From: an uncultured Oligoflexales bacterium
GTDB taxonomy: Bacteria > Bdellovibrionota_B > Oligoflexia > Oligoflexales > JAPPIL01
Length of the DNA: 64,000 bases
Assembly (NCBI GenBank): GCA_958296095.1
Contig: OY282434.1
Span: 2,758,001 to 2,822,000 of the forward strand
Reading direction: 5' to 3'
A model generated the notes under the pieces. The model was not told the origin of the DNA, did no database searches, and saw only the letters and a list, made by a program, of their open reading frames with translations. The position numbers were made by a program, and so were the translations under genes. Of the stretch, positions 26,553 through 35,408 are shown piece after piece (the stretch's first letter is position 1; the number at the start of each line of letters is the position of its first letter).

Positions 26553-27635
26553 ATGGCCTTGAGAATTCTGACACTGTTGCTGATTATCTGCTGCACGAGC
26601 AAGCCCGACGCGGCCGCGCCGTCTGATCCTGCTAATCCAGGGCTCTCTTTCGGTGGCTTGGGCGGAGCACTTAAGCACAATGTGCCGTTCCAGGTCAGCG
26701 TCGCGGTCACCGGTGATATAGCTGTCTCTTCCAGCAGCGATGCGACACAGGCATTGACGATCGTTTTGAGCCAGCGTGCTGGCACAGGCGATTGGCAGCC
26801 GGTGGGCGAACAGGTGGCAGCCAACAACAGTGCAACCTTCGATCTCACCCTTCCCTCAGGCAGCTACACTTTGAAGGCCGAGACCCGTGGGGCCGCAACG
26901 TTGTCGCAAGAGAGCAGTCCATTTACGGTCGTGGACAACGTTGGAGGAGCAGTCGATGGCATCAAGCTTTCCTTCACGGAGGACATCTATACTACCAAGC
27001 CGGAGGATTTGTTTGATGTAACGATCGCGGTTACGGAGAGCAGTAAGATTGCAGTGGGCAGCCAGGTCGAGCTGAAGTTGTTGAAGGACGATGGTAGCGA
27101 AGTCGGTAAGCTGATGCATTGGAAGCCAGCGATGCAACCTCCAGGGGCGGCGGTAGCGGCAGAGGTAGACACGGATGACGGCAAGGTGGAGTTCAAGGAC
27201 TTGTTTATCGTCGATGGCCAGGATGTGGCCAAGCTGCAGGCCGTGCTGGAGTACGAGGGTAGTTCGTTGACGGCAGAGGCAGAGTTCAACATCGATACCG
27301 CGGCAGTGGTGCTGGAGGATGTTGTGCTAAGTCATGGGGATAATAGCAACCTGGTCAATAACTTCAATTTTAATCCCGATAGTATCTCCAGATCCTTTAC
27401 GGACACTAATCCTGCGTATGGATTTGATCTTTATTTTTTCAAGGCGGGCAGCGACCCACCGGTCATTAGCGGCCCGCGCGCGGGCAGTGCTGTGCCGTAC
27501 CGCATCGACAAGGCTGTGGCTGACTTTAGCAAGCACTGCTACGACATCGCCGTGAGGATCACTGGTGCTGAACGCCGCGCCTTTTGGCATGAGGTCGCCA
27601 AGTCCCGTACCGCACGGAAGGATTGTAAGCAATAG
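26553..27635 (+). CDS. Lipoprotein with Ig-like beta domains, unknown function
   Basis: A 360-residue protein starting at ATG 26553 after GGGGAGG. The signal LTLLLIICC places a lipobox Cys at about 13-14. The body has repeated beta-strand patterns (VPFQVSVAVTGDI, DLFDVTIAVTESS), suggesting two or three Ig-like or bacterial-adhesion-type domains. It resembles in style, but not clearly in sequence, the lipoproteins at 20929 and 22286. Confidence 0.6.
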   Translation: MALRILTLLLIICCTSKPDAAAPSDPANPGLSFGGLGGALKHNVPFQVSVAVTGDIAVSSSSDATQALTIVLSQRAGTGDWQPVGEQVAANNSATFDLTLPSGSYTLKAETRGAATLSQESSPFTVVDNVGGAVDGIKLSFTEDIYTTKPEDLFDVTIAVTESSKIAVGSQVELKLLKDDGSEVGKLMHWKPAMQPPGAAVAAEVDTDDGKVEFKDLFIVDGQDVAKLQAVLEYEGSSLTAEAEFNIDTAAVVLEDVVLSHGDNSNLVNNFNFNPDSISRSFTDTNPAYGFDLYFFKAGSDPPVISGPRAGSAVPYRIDKAVADFSKHCYDIAVRITGAERRAFWHEVAKSRTARKDCKQ

Positions 27636-27638
27636 TTG

Positions 27639-27667
27639 TTTACCGCCCGCGCAATTGCTCCTATAAT
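27639..27667 (+). promoter_or_regulatory. Sigma-70-type promoter for the VKOR-DsbA gene
   Basis: TATAAT at 27662-27667 with TTTACC at 27639-27644, spacer 17 bases, about 28 bases before the GTG start at 27695. The leader carries GGGGCGAGGAAG as a ribosome-binding region. Confidence 0.55.
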
Positions 27668-27694
27668 GGTGGTTAGGTCTGGGGCGAGGAAGAT

Positions 27695-28897
27695 GTGGTC
27701 GCTGAACGTATTGACACTGCCAGCCTGAAGAAATACGCACTGTTCCTTGTGTTGCCGCTGGTCGGCCTGGCCTTCTGTGGCTACGCGTTAGTGCATTTCT
27801 ACAACGTCAAGCTAGCGTTGGGCGATAGCTTTGCCTGCAACATCAATCAGACTTTCAACTGCGATACGGTAGCGCTGAGTGCATGGAGCGAATTGTTCGG
27901 TGTGCCGATGGGTGTCTATGGCGCGGCTTATTTTATTGCCCTGTGGATACTACTCGGCATCGGTGCTTCGGGTCACAAGGGAGCACGGGATCATCTCCTC
28001 GCCTACGTTGCCATGAATGTGCTGGGTGTGGTGGTGTCGCTGGTCTTAGCGGGGATTTCGCACTTCGTATTGCACACGTGGTGCATTTCCTGCTTGGGGG
28101 TCTATGCTGTCTGTCTGCTGCAGCTCCTGTGTTTACTGTGGCAGCGGCACAAGTTTGACTTTGAGTTTGATGCCAAGGCTATCTCGCGGGGAGCGACGAC
28201 GGCACTGGTAGTAGTGGTGGCGGCAGTTGCGTTGCACTCTTTTGCCAAGCCACGTCCGTCCCGCGATTTATCCCCGACAGCACAGACCGATCCCAGTGCC
28301 ACCGCAGAAATGTTGCTGGCTAGTGGTGCAGCACAGCCGTTGCCGATCAACCGCACGCCTTATGCAGGGTTGGGCGAGGATTACCGCCGCGGCTCGGATC
28401 ATGCCCAGGTGCAGGTGGTTGAGTTTATCGATTTCCAATGCCCTTCGTGCCAGAGAATGTCAGCAGCTATGGAGGTGTTGCACAAGGAATACGGCGAGCG
28501 GGTGTTGTTTGTGGTCAAGAATTTTCCGCTCGACAAGGCCTGCCATACCAGCATGTCGAGCAGTGTGCACACCTATGCTTGCGATATTGCGGTGCTGGCG
28601 CGTTGTGCAGGGCGGTTTGGCAAATTTTGGCAGTATCACGATCTTGCCTTTGCAGGTCAGCGAGATGCTAGCGAGGATACCATCGTCGCCTGGGCGCAGC
28701 AGGTGGGCTTGAGTGCAGAGCAGATTTCTGCTTGTCGGAGCTCACGGGGAATTTTAGAAAAAATAAAAGACGATATCGCCCTTGGCAGCCGCATCGGGGT
28801 GGAAGGCACGCCTGCGGTGTTTATCAACGGCAAGAAATATCTCGGCACGCCCCAGCTGGAGACGTTGCGCCGAGCGATCGACAGCGTATTGAACTAG
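27695..28897 (+). CDS. Vitamin K epoxide reductase (VKOR)-DsbA fusion protein
   Basis: Disulfide-bond-forming system in one chain. Residues 1-155 contain a four- to five-helix VKOR domain with the loop cysteines (ACNINQTFNCD) and the active CxxC in HTWCISCLGVY (Cys about 130 and 133). After a linker, a periplasmic DsbA-like thioredoxin domain (about 225-400) carries CPSC in FIDFQCPSCQRM and the cis-Pro loop GTPAVF. VKOR would reoxidise the DsbA domain using membrane quinone, replacing DsbB. Such fusions occur in several non-enteric groups. GTG 27695 is preceded by GAGGAAG. Confidence 0.92.
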   Translation: MVAERIDTASLKKYALFLVLPLVGLAFCGYALVHFYNVKLALGDSFACNINQTFNCDTVALSAWSELFGVPMGVYGAAYFIALWILLGIGASGHKGARDHLLAYVAMNVLGVVVSLVLAGISHFVLHTWCISCLGVYAVCLLQLLCLLWQRHKFDFEFDAKAISRGATTALVVVVAAVALHSFAKPRPSRDLSPTAQTDPSATAEMLLASGAAQPLPINRTPYAGLGEDYRRGSDHAQVQVVEFIDFQCPSCQRMSAAMEVLHKEYGERVLFVVKNFPLDKACHTSMSSSVHTYACDIAVLARCAGRFGKFWQYHDLAFAGQRDASEDTIVAWAQQVGLSAEQISACRSSRGILEKIKDDIALGSRIGVEGTPAVFINGKKYLGTPQLETLRRAIDSVLN

Positions 28898-28912
28898 TTG
28901 TTGCATACATAA

Positions 28913-29689
28913 ATGTCCGCCACGTTACAGATCGATTTTGACCACGACTTCCAGCAAAAGCTCATGCAGCAGCGTTTTGGTGCGGGCAGTGTGTTGCACG
29001 ATGCCGCGGCGGTCAGAGCTTGGCGACAACTGTGGATGGCACAGCTGTCATCGTGGCACACACCCTATAAGGCGTTGATCGATTGTCAGCACTTGACGGT
29101 GGGCAAGGATGCGCAGCTTGAGGAGGCTTTAGCGACGTTGGTGGCCTTCATGCAGAAGCTTTTTCTGCGCAAGGCAGTGGGCTTCAATCGGCGTGAGGGC
29201 TGTAATCACGACCTGCTGCCCTTTGCGGTGTTGGTGACGGAAGCCGAGGCACGGCAAGAGCTTGGTTTGCGCACGCGGGCACGGGCACGGGGAGATGATT
29301 TGCGCAGCCAGATCGCCATACAGAACCATTTCCGCCAGCAGGTGGTGGAGTTGAGTTTCAGTGTCCCCTTTGTGCTTGACGATGACAACAAGCTCGCGGT
29401 GCTGAAAAGCAAGTTGACCAATAACTTGATGCAGTGGCATGCAAAGTGGTCGCTGTTGATCGATTGTAGCAATTTCAGTATCGACGCGACGCAGCGGGCA
29501 AATTTTGCCAAACTGGAGAGTTTCTTGCGGCGTTATTTTTTACAAAAAATAGTCGGCTACAACCGCAAAGGTGTGGCGCAGGATTTTCCTTTTTCTGCGT
29601 TTCGTGCCAAGCACAAGGCGGCCTTGCAGTTAGAGCGTGACACGGCGGTGGCGGGCGATGAAGCGCACTGTCGCACGAAAACAACATGA
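28913..29689 (+). CDS. Internally duplicated cytoplasmic protein of unknown function
   Basis: A 258-residue protein with two related halves. In the first, WHTPYKALIDCQHLTV is followed by LFLRKAVGFNRR; in the second, WHAKWSLLIDCSNFSI is followed by YFLQKIVGYNRKG. The IDC strand followed by an amphipathic helix is reminiscent of STAS-like domains, but I do not recognise the family. No signal peptide. The stop overlaps the aspS start (ATGA), so it is likely co-translated with aspS. Confidence 0.6.
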   Translation: MSATLQIDFDHDFQQKLMQQRFGAGSVLHDAAAVRAWRQLWMAQLSSWHTPYKALIDCQHLTVGKDAQLEEALATLVAFMQKLFLRKAVGFNRREGCNHDLLPFAVLVTEAEARQELGLRTRARARGDDLRSQIAIQNHFRQQVVELSFSVPFVLDDDNKLAVLKSKLTNNLMQWHAKWSLLIDCSNFSIDATQRANFAKLESFLRRYFLQKIVGYNRKGVAQDFPFSAFRAKHKAALQLERDTAVAGDEAHCRTKTT

Positions 29690-31479
29690 AGTTTCCCCTG
29701 GCACGCACGCATCGTTTGCACGAGTTGCGACCCAGTCATTGTGGTCAGCGGGTAACCTTGATGGGGTGGGTTAACCGAGTGCGCGATCTTGGCAAGCTGG
29801 TCTTCATTGATTTGCGTGATCGCTGGGGTTTGACGCAGCTTGCTTTCACTACCGATGTGCTGGTAACGCCACTGGCTGAGGTGTTAGCGGTGCGGGATGA
29901 GTGGGTGCTGGCAGTGCAGGGTGAAGTTGCCGCACGACCACAGGAGATGCTCAATCACAAACTGCCGACAGGCGAGATTGAGGTGCAGGTAACGCAGTGG
30001 CAGGTGTTGAGCACGGCGGAGGTCTTGCCGTTTCCCATCGCTGAAGGTGCGAACATCACAGCTTCCGACAGCACGCGCTCGACTTATCGCTATCTCGACT
30101 TGCGCCGCAGCCCTGTGAAGGACAGCATTTTGCAGCGGGTCAAGTTAGTGCGTGCTATCCGCAATGCGCTGGAGGCACATGATTTTCTCGATATTGAGAC
30201 TCCACTGCTCTACAAGTCAACGCCAGAGGGGGCGCGGGAGTTCATCGTGCCGAGTCGCATTCAGCCGCAGCACTTCTATGCCTTGCCCCAGAGCCCGCAG
30301 TTGTTCAAACAGTTGCTGATGGTGGCAGGCTTCGATCGTTATTACCAGATCGTCAAGTGTTTCCGTGACGAAGACCTGCGTGCCGATCGTCAGCCAGAGT
30401 TTACGCAAGTCGATTGTGAGTTGTCGTTCGTCGATCAGGAGCAGGTGCTGACGATCATCGAGCAGGTCGTGCAGCTGGCCTTGCAGGAGTTTAACCCCGA
30501 CTACGAGCCGCGGCCTTTTGCCCGCATGACCTATGCTGAAGCGATGGACAACTACGGCAGTGACAAGCCTGACATGCGTTATGGGCTTAAGTTACAGCAG
30601 GTTGACACAGAAATTTTTGCTGGCTGTGGGTTTCAGGTGCTTGAGGATGTCGTGCCTGCCGATGGCGAGGCGATTTATGCCATAAAAGCGACGAACTGTG
30701 GCGATAAGTTTTCTCGGCGTGATTTTGAGCAACTGCAAGAAGTTGTGCGCACCGCAGGCGGGGCCGGTCTGTTGTGGATTAAGGTGCAGCAAACGCTTGA
30801 CGATGCTAGTGCGTGGCAATCACCGCTGAAAAAATATCTCGACGCGGCGCGAGTGCAAAACTTAACCAAGCTGTTATCACTACAACTTGGCGATGTTGTG
30901 TTCCTCAGCGTGGGCGAACGTCAGCGCACGCGTCTGGCACTGGGCGCATTGCGTGTCCATCTTGCTGAGAGGCTGCAGCTGTGCGATGACCAGCAGCAGT
31001 GCTGGCTATGGGTGACTGATTTTCCTCTGTTTGTGCGTGACCGTGAGGGCAAGCTCGGTGCTGCGCATCATCCGTTTACACGTCCGCATGCCGATGATGT
31101 GCAGTATTTCGGCAGTGCACCCGACAAAATCCGCGCCTGTGCACATGACCTCGTGCTCAACGGCGTGGAGATCGGCGGTGGCTCGCTCAGGATTCACGAG
31201 CCAGAATTGCAACGGCAGGTGTTTGCGGCTTTACAGCTTTCTGCGCAAGAGATTGACCGCAAGTTCGGGTTTCTGTTGCGGGCATTGCGTTATGGCACGC
31301 CGCCGCACGGTGGGATCGCTATCGGTCTCGATCGGCTGGCCATGCTGTTGAGCGGCAACAGTTCGATTCGTGACGTGATTGCCTTTCCCAAGACACATCA
31401 GGGCACATGCCTGATGACTGCTGCGCCAACGACGTTACCAGCCGAGGTGCTGCGTGACTATCACATCAAGGTTGACTAG
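29686..31479 (+). CDS. aspS: Aspartyl-tRNA synthetase
   Basis: Class II synthetase with an N-terminal OB-fold anticodon-binding domain (VTLMGWVNRVRDLGKLVFIDLRD, abridged, about residues 24-46), motif 2 (CFRDEDLRADRQPEF), the bacterial GAD insertion, and motif 3 (HGGIAIGLDRLAMLL). Length 597 is typical of the bacterial type. Whether it is discriminating or also charges tRNA-Asn cannot be told without the GatCAB genes. The start overlaps the preceding gene by four bases. Confidence 0.96.
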   Translation: MKFPLARTHRLHELRPSHCGQRVTLMGWVNRVRDLGKLVFIDLRDRWGLTQLAFTTDVLVTPLAEVLAVRDEWVLAVQGEVAARPQEMLNHKLPTGEIEVQVTQWQVLSTAEVLPFPIAEGANITASDSTRSTYRYLDLRRSPVKDSILQRVKLVRAIRNALEAHDFLDIETPLLYKSTPEGAREFIVPSRIQPQHFYALPQSPQLFKQLLMVAGFDRYYQIVKCFRDEDLRADRQPEFTQVDCELSFVDQEQVLTIIEQVVQLALQEFNPDYEPRPFARMTYAEAMDNYGSDKPDMRYGLKLQQVDTEIFAGCGFQVLEDVVPADGEAIYAIKATNCGDKFSRRDFEQLQEVVRTAGGAGLLWIKVQQTLDDASAWQSPLKKYLDAARVQNLTKLLSLQLGDVVFLSVGERQRTRLALGALRVHLAERLQLCDDQQQCWLWVTDFPLFVRDREGKLGAAHHPFTRPHADDVQYFGSAPDKIRACAHDLVLNGVEIGGGSLRIHEPELQRQVFAALQLSAQEIDRKFGFLLRALRYGTPPHGGIAIGLDRLAMLLSGNSSIRDVIAFPKTHQGTCLMTAAPTTLPAEVLRDYHIKVD

Positions 31480-31603
31480 GCACTGTTCTGGTTAACTCTA
31501 GTCTGAGGCAACGCTTCTCCCGACTTTGTGACTTTAGCCTTCTCTTCGGGGAGGAAATATGATAATCGGCCGCCAAGTGTTTTTTTTCAAACTGGAGGTG
31601 GTT

Positions 31604-32215
31604 ATGGCTAGGTATCTCGGCGGGATTTGTTTGGTCTTGTTGTGTGCAGGCGCGCAGATTGCGCAGTCTAGACAACGGGTGGTTGCGCTCGGTGCGGGGC
31701 AGATCGAGTACACGTGGCAAGAAGGCGACTGGCAAGATGATGACAACGGATCGGATGATTGCAACAAATCGGCGGCATTTACCTCGAAGCTTGCTATGAC
31801 CGATCTGTCGGGAGAAGGTTGGCCCAACCTATTTCGGAAAACCACACATGCTCACCTTGAATATGAGTTAACCGTTGCTGGCGAAACAATAAAAATCGCC
31901 GATATTGTCGCCAAGGACATGCGGTTCGTATCTCATTACGATGTCCCACCGTTCTACCCCTCCACCTGGGCGTTCAGTATTTTCTCGGCACGTTCGCATA
32001 ATCTGTTGGGCAATGGCCGCACGACGAGCGGGTTCTACGTTTCTGATGGCTCGCTGGAATACGTCGCGGTCGATAAGCTGATTAAGCTTAAGTGGCGGTC
32101 AGACGGTAACGGTATGCAGCCCGGTCCGCACCTCGCCATGCGCGGGATTATACGTCCTGTAGATGCCTACCATGCTCCCTACTGTCGGATAACTTGGAAC
32201 GACCGCTTTAAATAA
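31604..32215 (+). CDS. Exported protein of unknown function
   Basis: ATG 31604 is chosen because GGAGGTGG lies directly upstream; a longer frame from 31559 lacks this. The product (203 residues) has a signal peptide (MARYLGGICLVLLCAGAQIAQS). The mature part is acidic at first (WQDDDNGSDDC) with scattered aromatic residues. No family recognised. A hairpin (CCTTCTC and GGGGAGG around TTC, about 31537-31553) lies in the leader. Confidence 0.5.
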   Translation: MARYLGGICLVLLCAGAQIAQSRQRVVALGAGQIEYTWQEGDWQDDDNGSDDCNKSAAFTSKLAMTDLSGEGWPNLFRKTTHAHLEYELTVAGETIKIADIVAKDMRFVSHYDVPPFYPSTWAFSIFSARSHNLLGNGRTTSGFYVSDGSLEYVAVDKLIKLKWRSDGNGMQPGPHLAMRGIIRPVDAYHAPYCRITWNDRFK

Positions 32216-32261
32216 CGCGAGTATCGGGTTTTTTCATGGGGTCACTACAGCTGGCAGGAAA

Positions 32262-33480
32262 AGAGCGAGAAAGCGGCAAACAGTCTCGTAAGGCGAGCGA
32301 TACAAAAAGCCGCGTAGCAAAGGCCTTCCTTAGCCCGTGCCTCCGTTGTCTTGGCACAAGCCTCCGTTGTCTTGGCACAAGCCTCCGTTATCTTGGCACG
32401 GCACAGTGGAGCTAGCCACCTTAGCCCAAACCTCCGTTATCTTGGCGAGGCGCAGCCCTACCGAGAAACTCCCCACGAATATGTAGAAGCACATGCCTTA
32501 TGCAAAAAAATAACCTGGTTGCAGTATTGGCAATATCTGCGGTCGTTTTCGCACGATCTCGCCTCGCCGTTCATGGAGCTCTTGGTGGGCAAGATTGAAC
32601 GTAACCACGAGAGGTCTGATGACGAGCCCGAACGCAGTAACGAGAGACAAAGACCCTTCTTAGCCCATACCTCCGTTATCTTGGCGCGGTGCAGACCTAC
32701 CGAGAAACCCGACCTCAACAGGTATAGGCACATGCCTTGTGCAAAAAAAATAACCTAACGGCAATACGGCAGTGTTTGTGGTCGGGTTTTCGTACGGTCT
32801 CCCCGCGCCGTTCATGGAGCTCTCGGTGGGCAAGTCTCAACGTGACAGCCAAGAGGTTTGAAAACAGGAAGAGGGGCTAAAGAACAAGCCTCAGCGCAAT
32901 ACAGGGAGATCAGAGCGCAAGCAGCGAGCTAGGAAGCGAGCGTTACAAAAAGCCGCGTAGCGCGTAGCGCGCCACGGCGCAGCCCTACCGAGAAACTCTC
33001 CCCTGATATAGGTGCAAGTACATGCCTTGTGCAAAAGCATAATCTAACGACAATATGGCAGTATTTATGGTCGAGTTTTCGTACGGCCTCGCCTCGCCGT
33101 TCATGGAGCTCTCGGTAGGCAAGAGTCTGGGGGGCAACCGCCGAGAGACTTGAGGGCAAGCGGAAGGCCTGATGGCAAGCCCGAACGCAACCGCAGAGTG
33201 GCCTGAGAACATGCAGCGAGCTAGGAAGCGAGCGAGAAAGCGAGCGTTACAAAGAGCCGCAGCGCAGCGCAAGCAGCGAGGGAGCTAGAAAGCGGCAAAC
33301 AGTCTCGTAAGGCGAGCGATATAGAAAGCAGCGCGTAGCGCACAGCGCAGCGAACGGCCTCGCCCCGCCCTTCATGGAGCTCTCGGTGAGCAAGCTTGAA
33401 CGCAATAGCGAGAGGTCTGAGCGCAAGCAGCGAGCTAGGAAGCGAGCGTTACAAAAAAGCCGCGTAGCGCAGCATGTAGT
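32262..33480 (+). repeat. Dispersed repeat cluster E (three cores plus fragments)
   Basis: Opens with the GGCAAACAGTCTCGTAAGGC module and several short leader fragments (CCTCCGTTGTCTTGGCAC, about 32340-32400). Core 1 (32431-32594): GGCGAGGCG 32444-32452 with CGCCTCGCC 32560-32568. Core 2 (32670-32834): GGCGCGG 32683-32689 with CCGCGCC 32803-32809, and AAACCCGACC 32705-32714 with GGTCGGGTTT 32780-32789. Core 3 (about 32967-33122) has a damaged 5' arm. An isolated 3' arm lies at about 33350-33390. No credible gene within. Confidence 0.9.
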
Positions 33481-33524
33481 TTCCTGTTGCTGAACGCACA
33501 CTTATCCTCTACGAGATTCACGTA

Positions 33525-34952
33525 ATGGGATTCGTAAGTTTTTTACTTTTTTTTGGCGTGACAACCTGCTTGATCGGGTTCTTTGCAGCTCGTCGCAGTC
33601 GTAAATCCGAGGCCGACTATTTCCTCGCCAGTCAAAGCATTTCACCCTATGCCCTTGCCTTTTCAGGGGTTGCCTCGAAATACAGCGGCTTTATGTTCTC
33701 TGGTTTTATCGCCGCGGCCTATCTACACGGCACGATGGTGATTTGGTTGGCACTCGGTATGTGGTCGGGAGCAATGCTTAGCTTTGGCTTGTCGCTGTTT
33801 CGCTTGCGGGACATGAACCGTGGTGGTTGGGCTTTGAGTATCGGCGAATTGATTAGCTTCTGGGAAGGTGAGAATCGGGTGTGGCTGCGGCGTGCAGTCG
33901 GTTTGTTGACCATATTTTTTCTCGGTATCTACGTGGCCGCGCAGATGAAAGCGGGTGGGCGGGCGTTGGAAGTTGCCCTTGAACAACCTTTTTACGTTGG
34001 GATTCTGCTAACTGCGGCGGTTATCCTGTTTTACTGCTGGTCGGGGGGTATCCGGGCCTCGATTTGGACCGACAATGTCCAGATTGCAACGATAGTGCTG
34101 AGTATCGTCTTGATTATCATCGCGGCCGTGGTGGAAACGGGTGGCTTGCTTGAACTGTGGCAGGCCTTCGTTGCCACCGCCCCCGCCAGCGATCAGGTTG
34201 CGCTATTTCCGCAGAACTTGTCGGTTGGGGGCAATATTGGGGTTTGCCTTTATTTTGCTGGAACTTTTGGGATAGGCTTCGCCGCGGTCGGTCAACCACA
34301 TATTTTGATTCGAGTAATGGCATTGCGCGACCACCTGGACACCAAGAAATATTTTCTGACCACTGCGGTTTCCGAGGCGATAGTTATATCTCTGTTCGTT
34401 GTCGCAGGCTTGGCGACACGGGTTATCATGCAGAACGCGAGCGATTTCAGTGCCGAGTTAGCATTGTTTCTCACTGCCAAAGAACTGTTGCCTGCCTTTG
34501 CTGTCGGCTTCGTTTTGGCGGGAGTCTTTGCCTCGACTGTGTCAACTGCAGATTCGCAAATTATCAGTTGTTCGGCATCGTTGGTGCGCGATCTTCCCGA
34601 ACCACCGCAAGAATCGCTTATCCTCGCCAAAGTCGGCACGATCAGCGTCGCCTTATTTGCGGTCATGATTGCCATGTTTGTTCAGGAAAGCATTTTTTCG
34701 CTGGTGATCTTTGCCTGGGGTGGACTCGGTGCATCGGTTGGCACGGTCCTGCTACTCCGCCTGTTCCGAGTCCAGCTTCCAGAATGGGGAGCACTGTTGG
34801 TCATGTTGGCAGGCGGGGCCGCCGTCGTTATTTGGAAAATCAGCGGGCTAAGCACCTATATCAACGAAAGCACGGTTGGTTTCGCTATTGCCTTCGGTGT
34901 ATTTTTCCTCATCAAACTGTTCGTTCGCCAAGAAGCGCATCCAGGCGATTGA
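33525..34952 (+). CDS. Sodium/solute symporter, PutP-like
   Basis: A 475-residue protein of the SSS family with about 12-13 hydrophobic segments. GIGFAAVGQPHILIRVMAL matches the PutP GYFGQPHIIVRFMA block, and FASTVSTADSQIISCSASL matches the ASTADSQLL Na+-binding helix. Proline is the closest guess for substrate, but family members carry many solutes. It starts at ATG 33525, shortly after the repeat cluster. Confidence 0.85.
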   Translation: MGFVSFLLFFGVTTCLIGFFAARRSRKSEADYFLASQSISPYALAFSGVASKYSGFMFSGFIAAAYLHGTMVIWLALGMWSGAMLSFGLSLFRLRDMNRGGWALSIGELISFWEGENRVWLRRAVGLLTIFFLGIYVAAQMKAGGRALEVALEQPFYVGILLTAAVILFYCWSGGIRASIWTDNVQIATIVLSIVLIIIAAVVETGGLLELWQAFVATAPASDQVALFPQNLSVGGNIGVCLYFAGTFGIGFAAVGQPHILIRVMALRDHLDTKKYFLTTAVSEAIVISLFVVAGLATRVIMQNASDFSAELALFLTAKELLPAFAVGFVLAGVFASTVSTADSQIISCSASLVRDLPEPPQESLILAKVGTISVALFAVMIAMFVQESIFSLVIFAWGGLGASVGTVLLLRLFRVQLPEWGALLVMLAGGAAVVIWKISGLSTYINESTVGFAIAFGVFFLIKLFVRQEAHPGD

Positions 34953-35091
34953 AATTTAATCTAAGCACCTCCTGAAGAAACGATTCTCCTTCAAGACCAA
35001 TAATGGGGTTATTTTCAGCCCCAAACATGATACACTAGTGGCTTCTCGGATTGTCTAAAGAAACGAGTTGATTTTACCGACAGGACACACC

Positions 35092-35220
35092 ATGGATAAT
35101 GACACAATAGCCAGGAAACTTGACCAACAATCTTTGGTTTGGCAATGCCCGCACATATTTATATCTGAGTTATTCTCGTGCAATCTATACAGCATCGTTT
35201 CCACAATAACCCCACCTTGA
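35092..35220 (+). CDS. Short ORF truncated at its 3' end by a repeat (uncertain)
   Basis: ATG 35092 follows AGGACACACC and opens a 42-residue frame (starting MDNDTIARKLDQQSLVWQC) that ends just where repeat sequence begins. The upstream region is AT-rich with a hairpin (TGGGG/CCCCA around 35004-35023). It may be the 5' end of a gene cut by the repeat, possibly connected to the decayed gene starting at about 35409, or a chance frame. Confidence 0.25.
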   Translation: MDNDTIARKLDQQSLVWQCPHIFISELFSCNLYSIVSTITPP

Positions 35221-35331
35221 GCAGAGAGGGGCCTGAGGGCAAGCTTGAGCGCAATGGCAGGAGGCCTGAGAACAAAGAGCGAGCTAGGAAGCGAGCGATA
35301 CAAAGAGCCGCGTAGCGCAGCGCAGCGCAAC
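35215..35331 (+). repeat. Dispersed repeat fragment F (tail only)
   Basis: Tail units only: AGGGCAAGCTTGAGCGCAAT, then GAGCGAGCTAGGAAGCGAGC and a GCGTAGCGCAGCGCAGCG end. No core arms. Same orientation as the flanking genes. Confidence 0.8.
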
Positions 35332-35408
35332 AATTAATAATTGCAGTGCAACTGCCGATATGTAGGGTATGGACTATGTATTTTTTGAAAACTGACTGGC
35401 GGTAGCAG

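Noticed and set aside
34990..35025. Rho-independent terminator after the symporter gene
   Set aside because: The TGGGG/CCCCA hairpin is short and is not followed by a T run.
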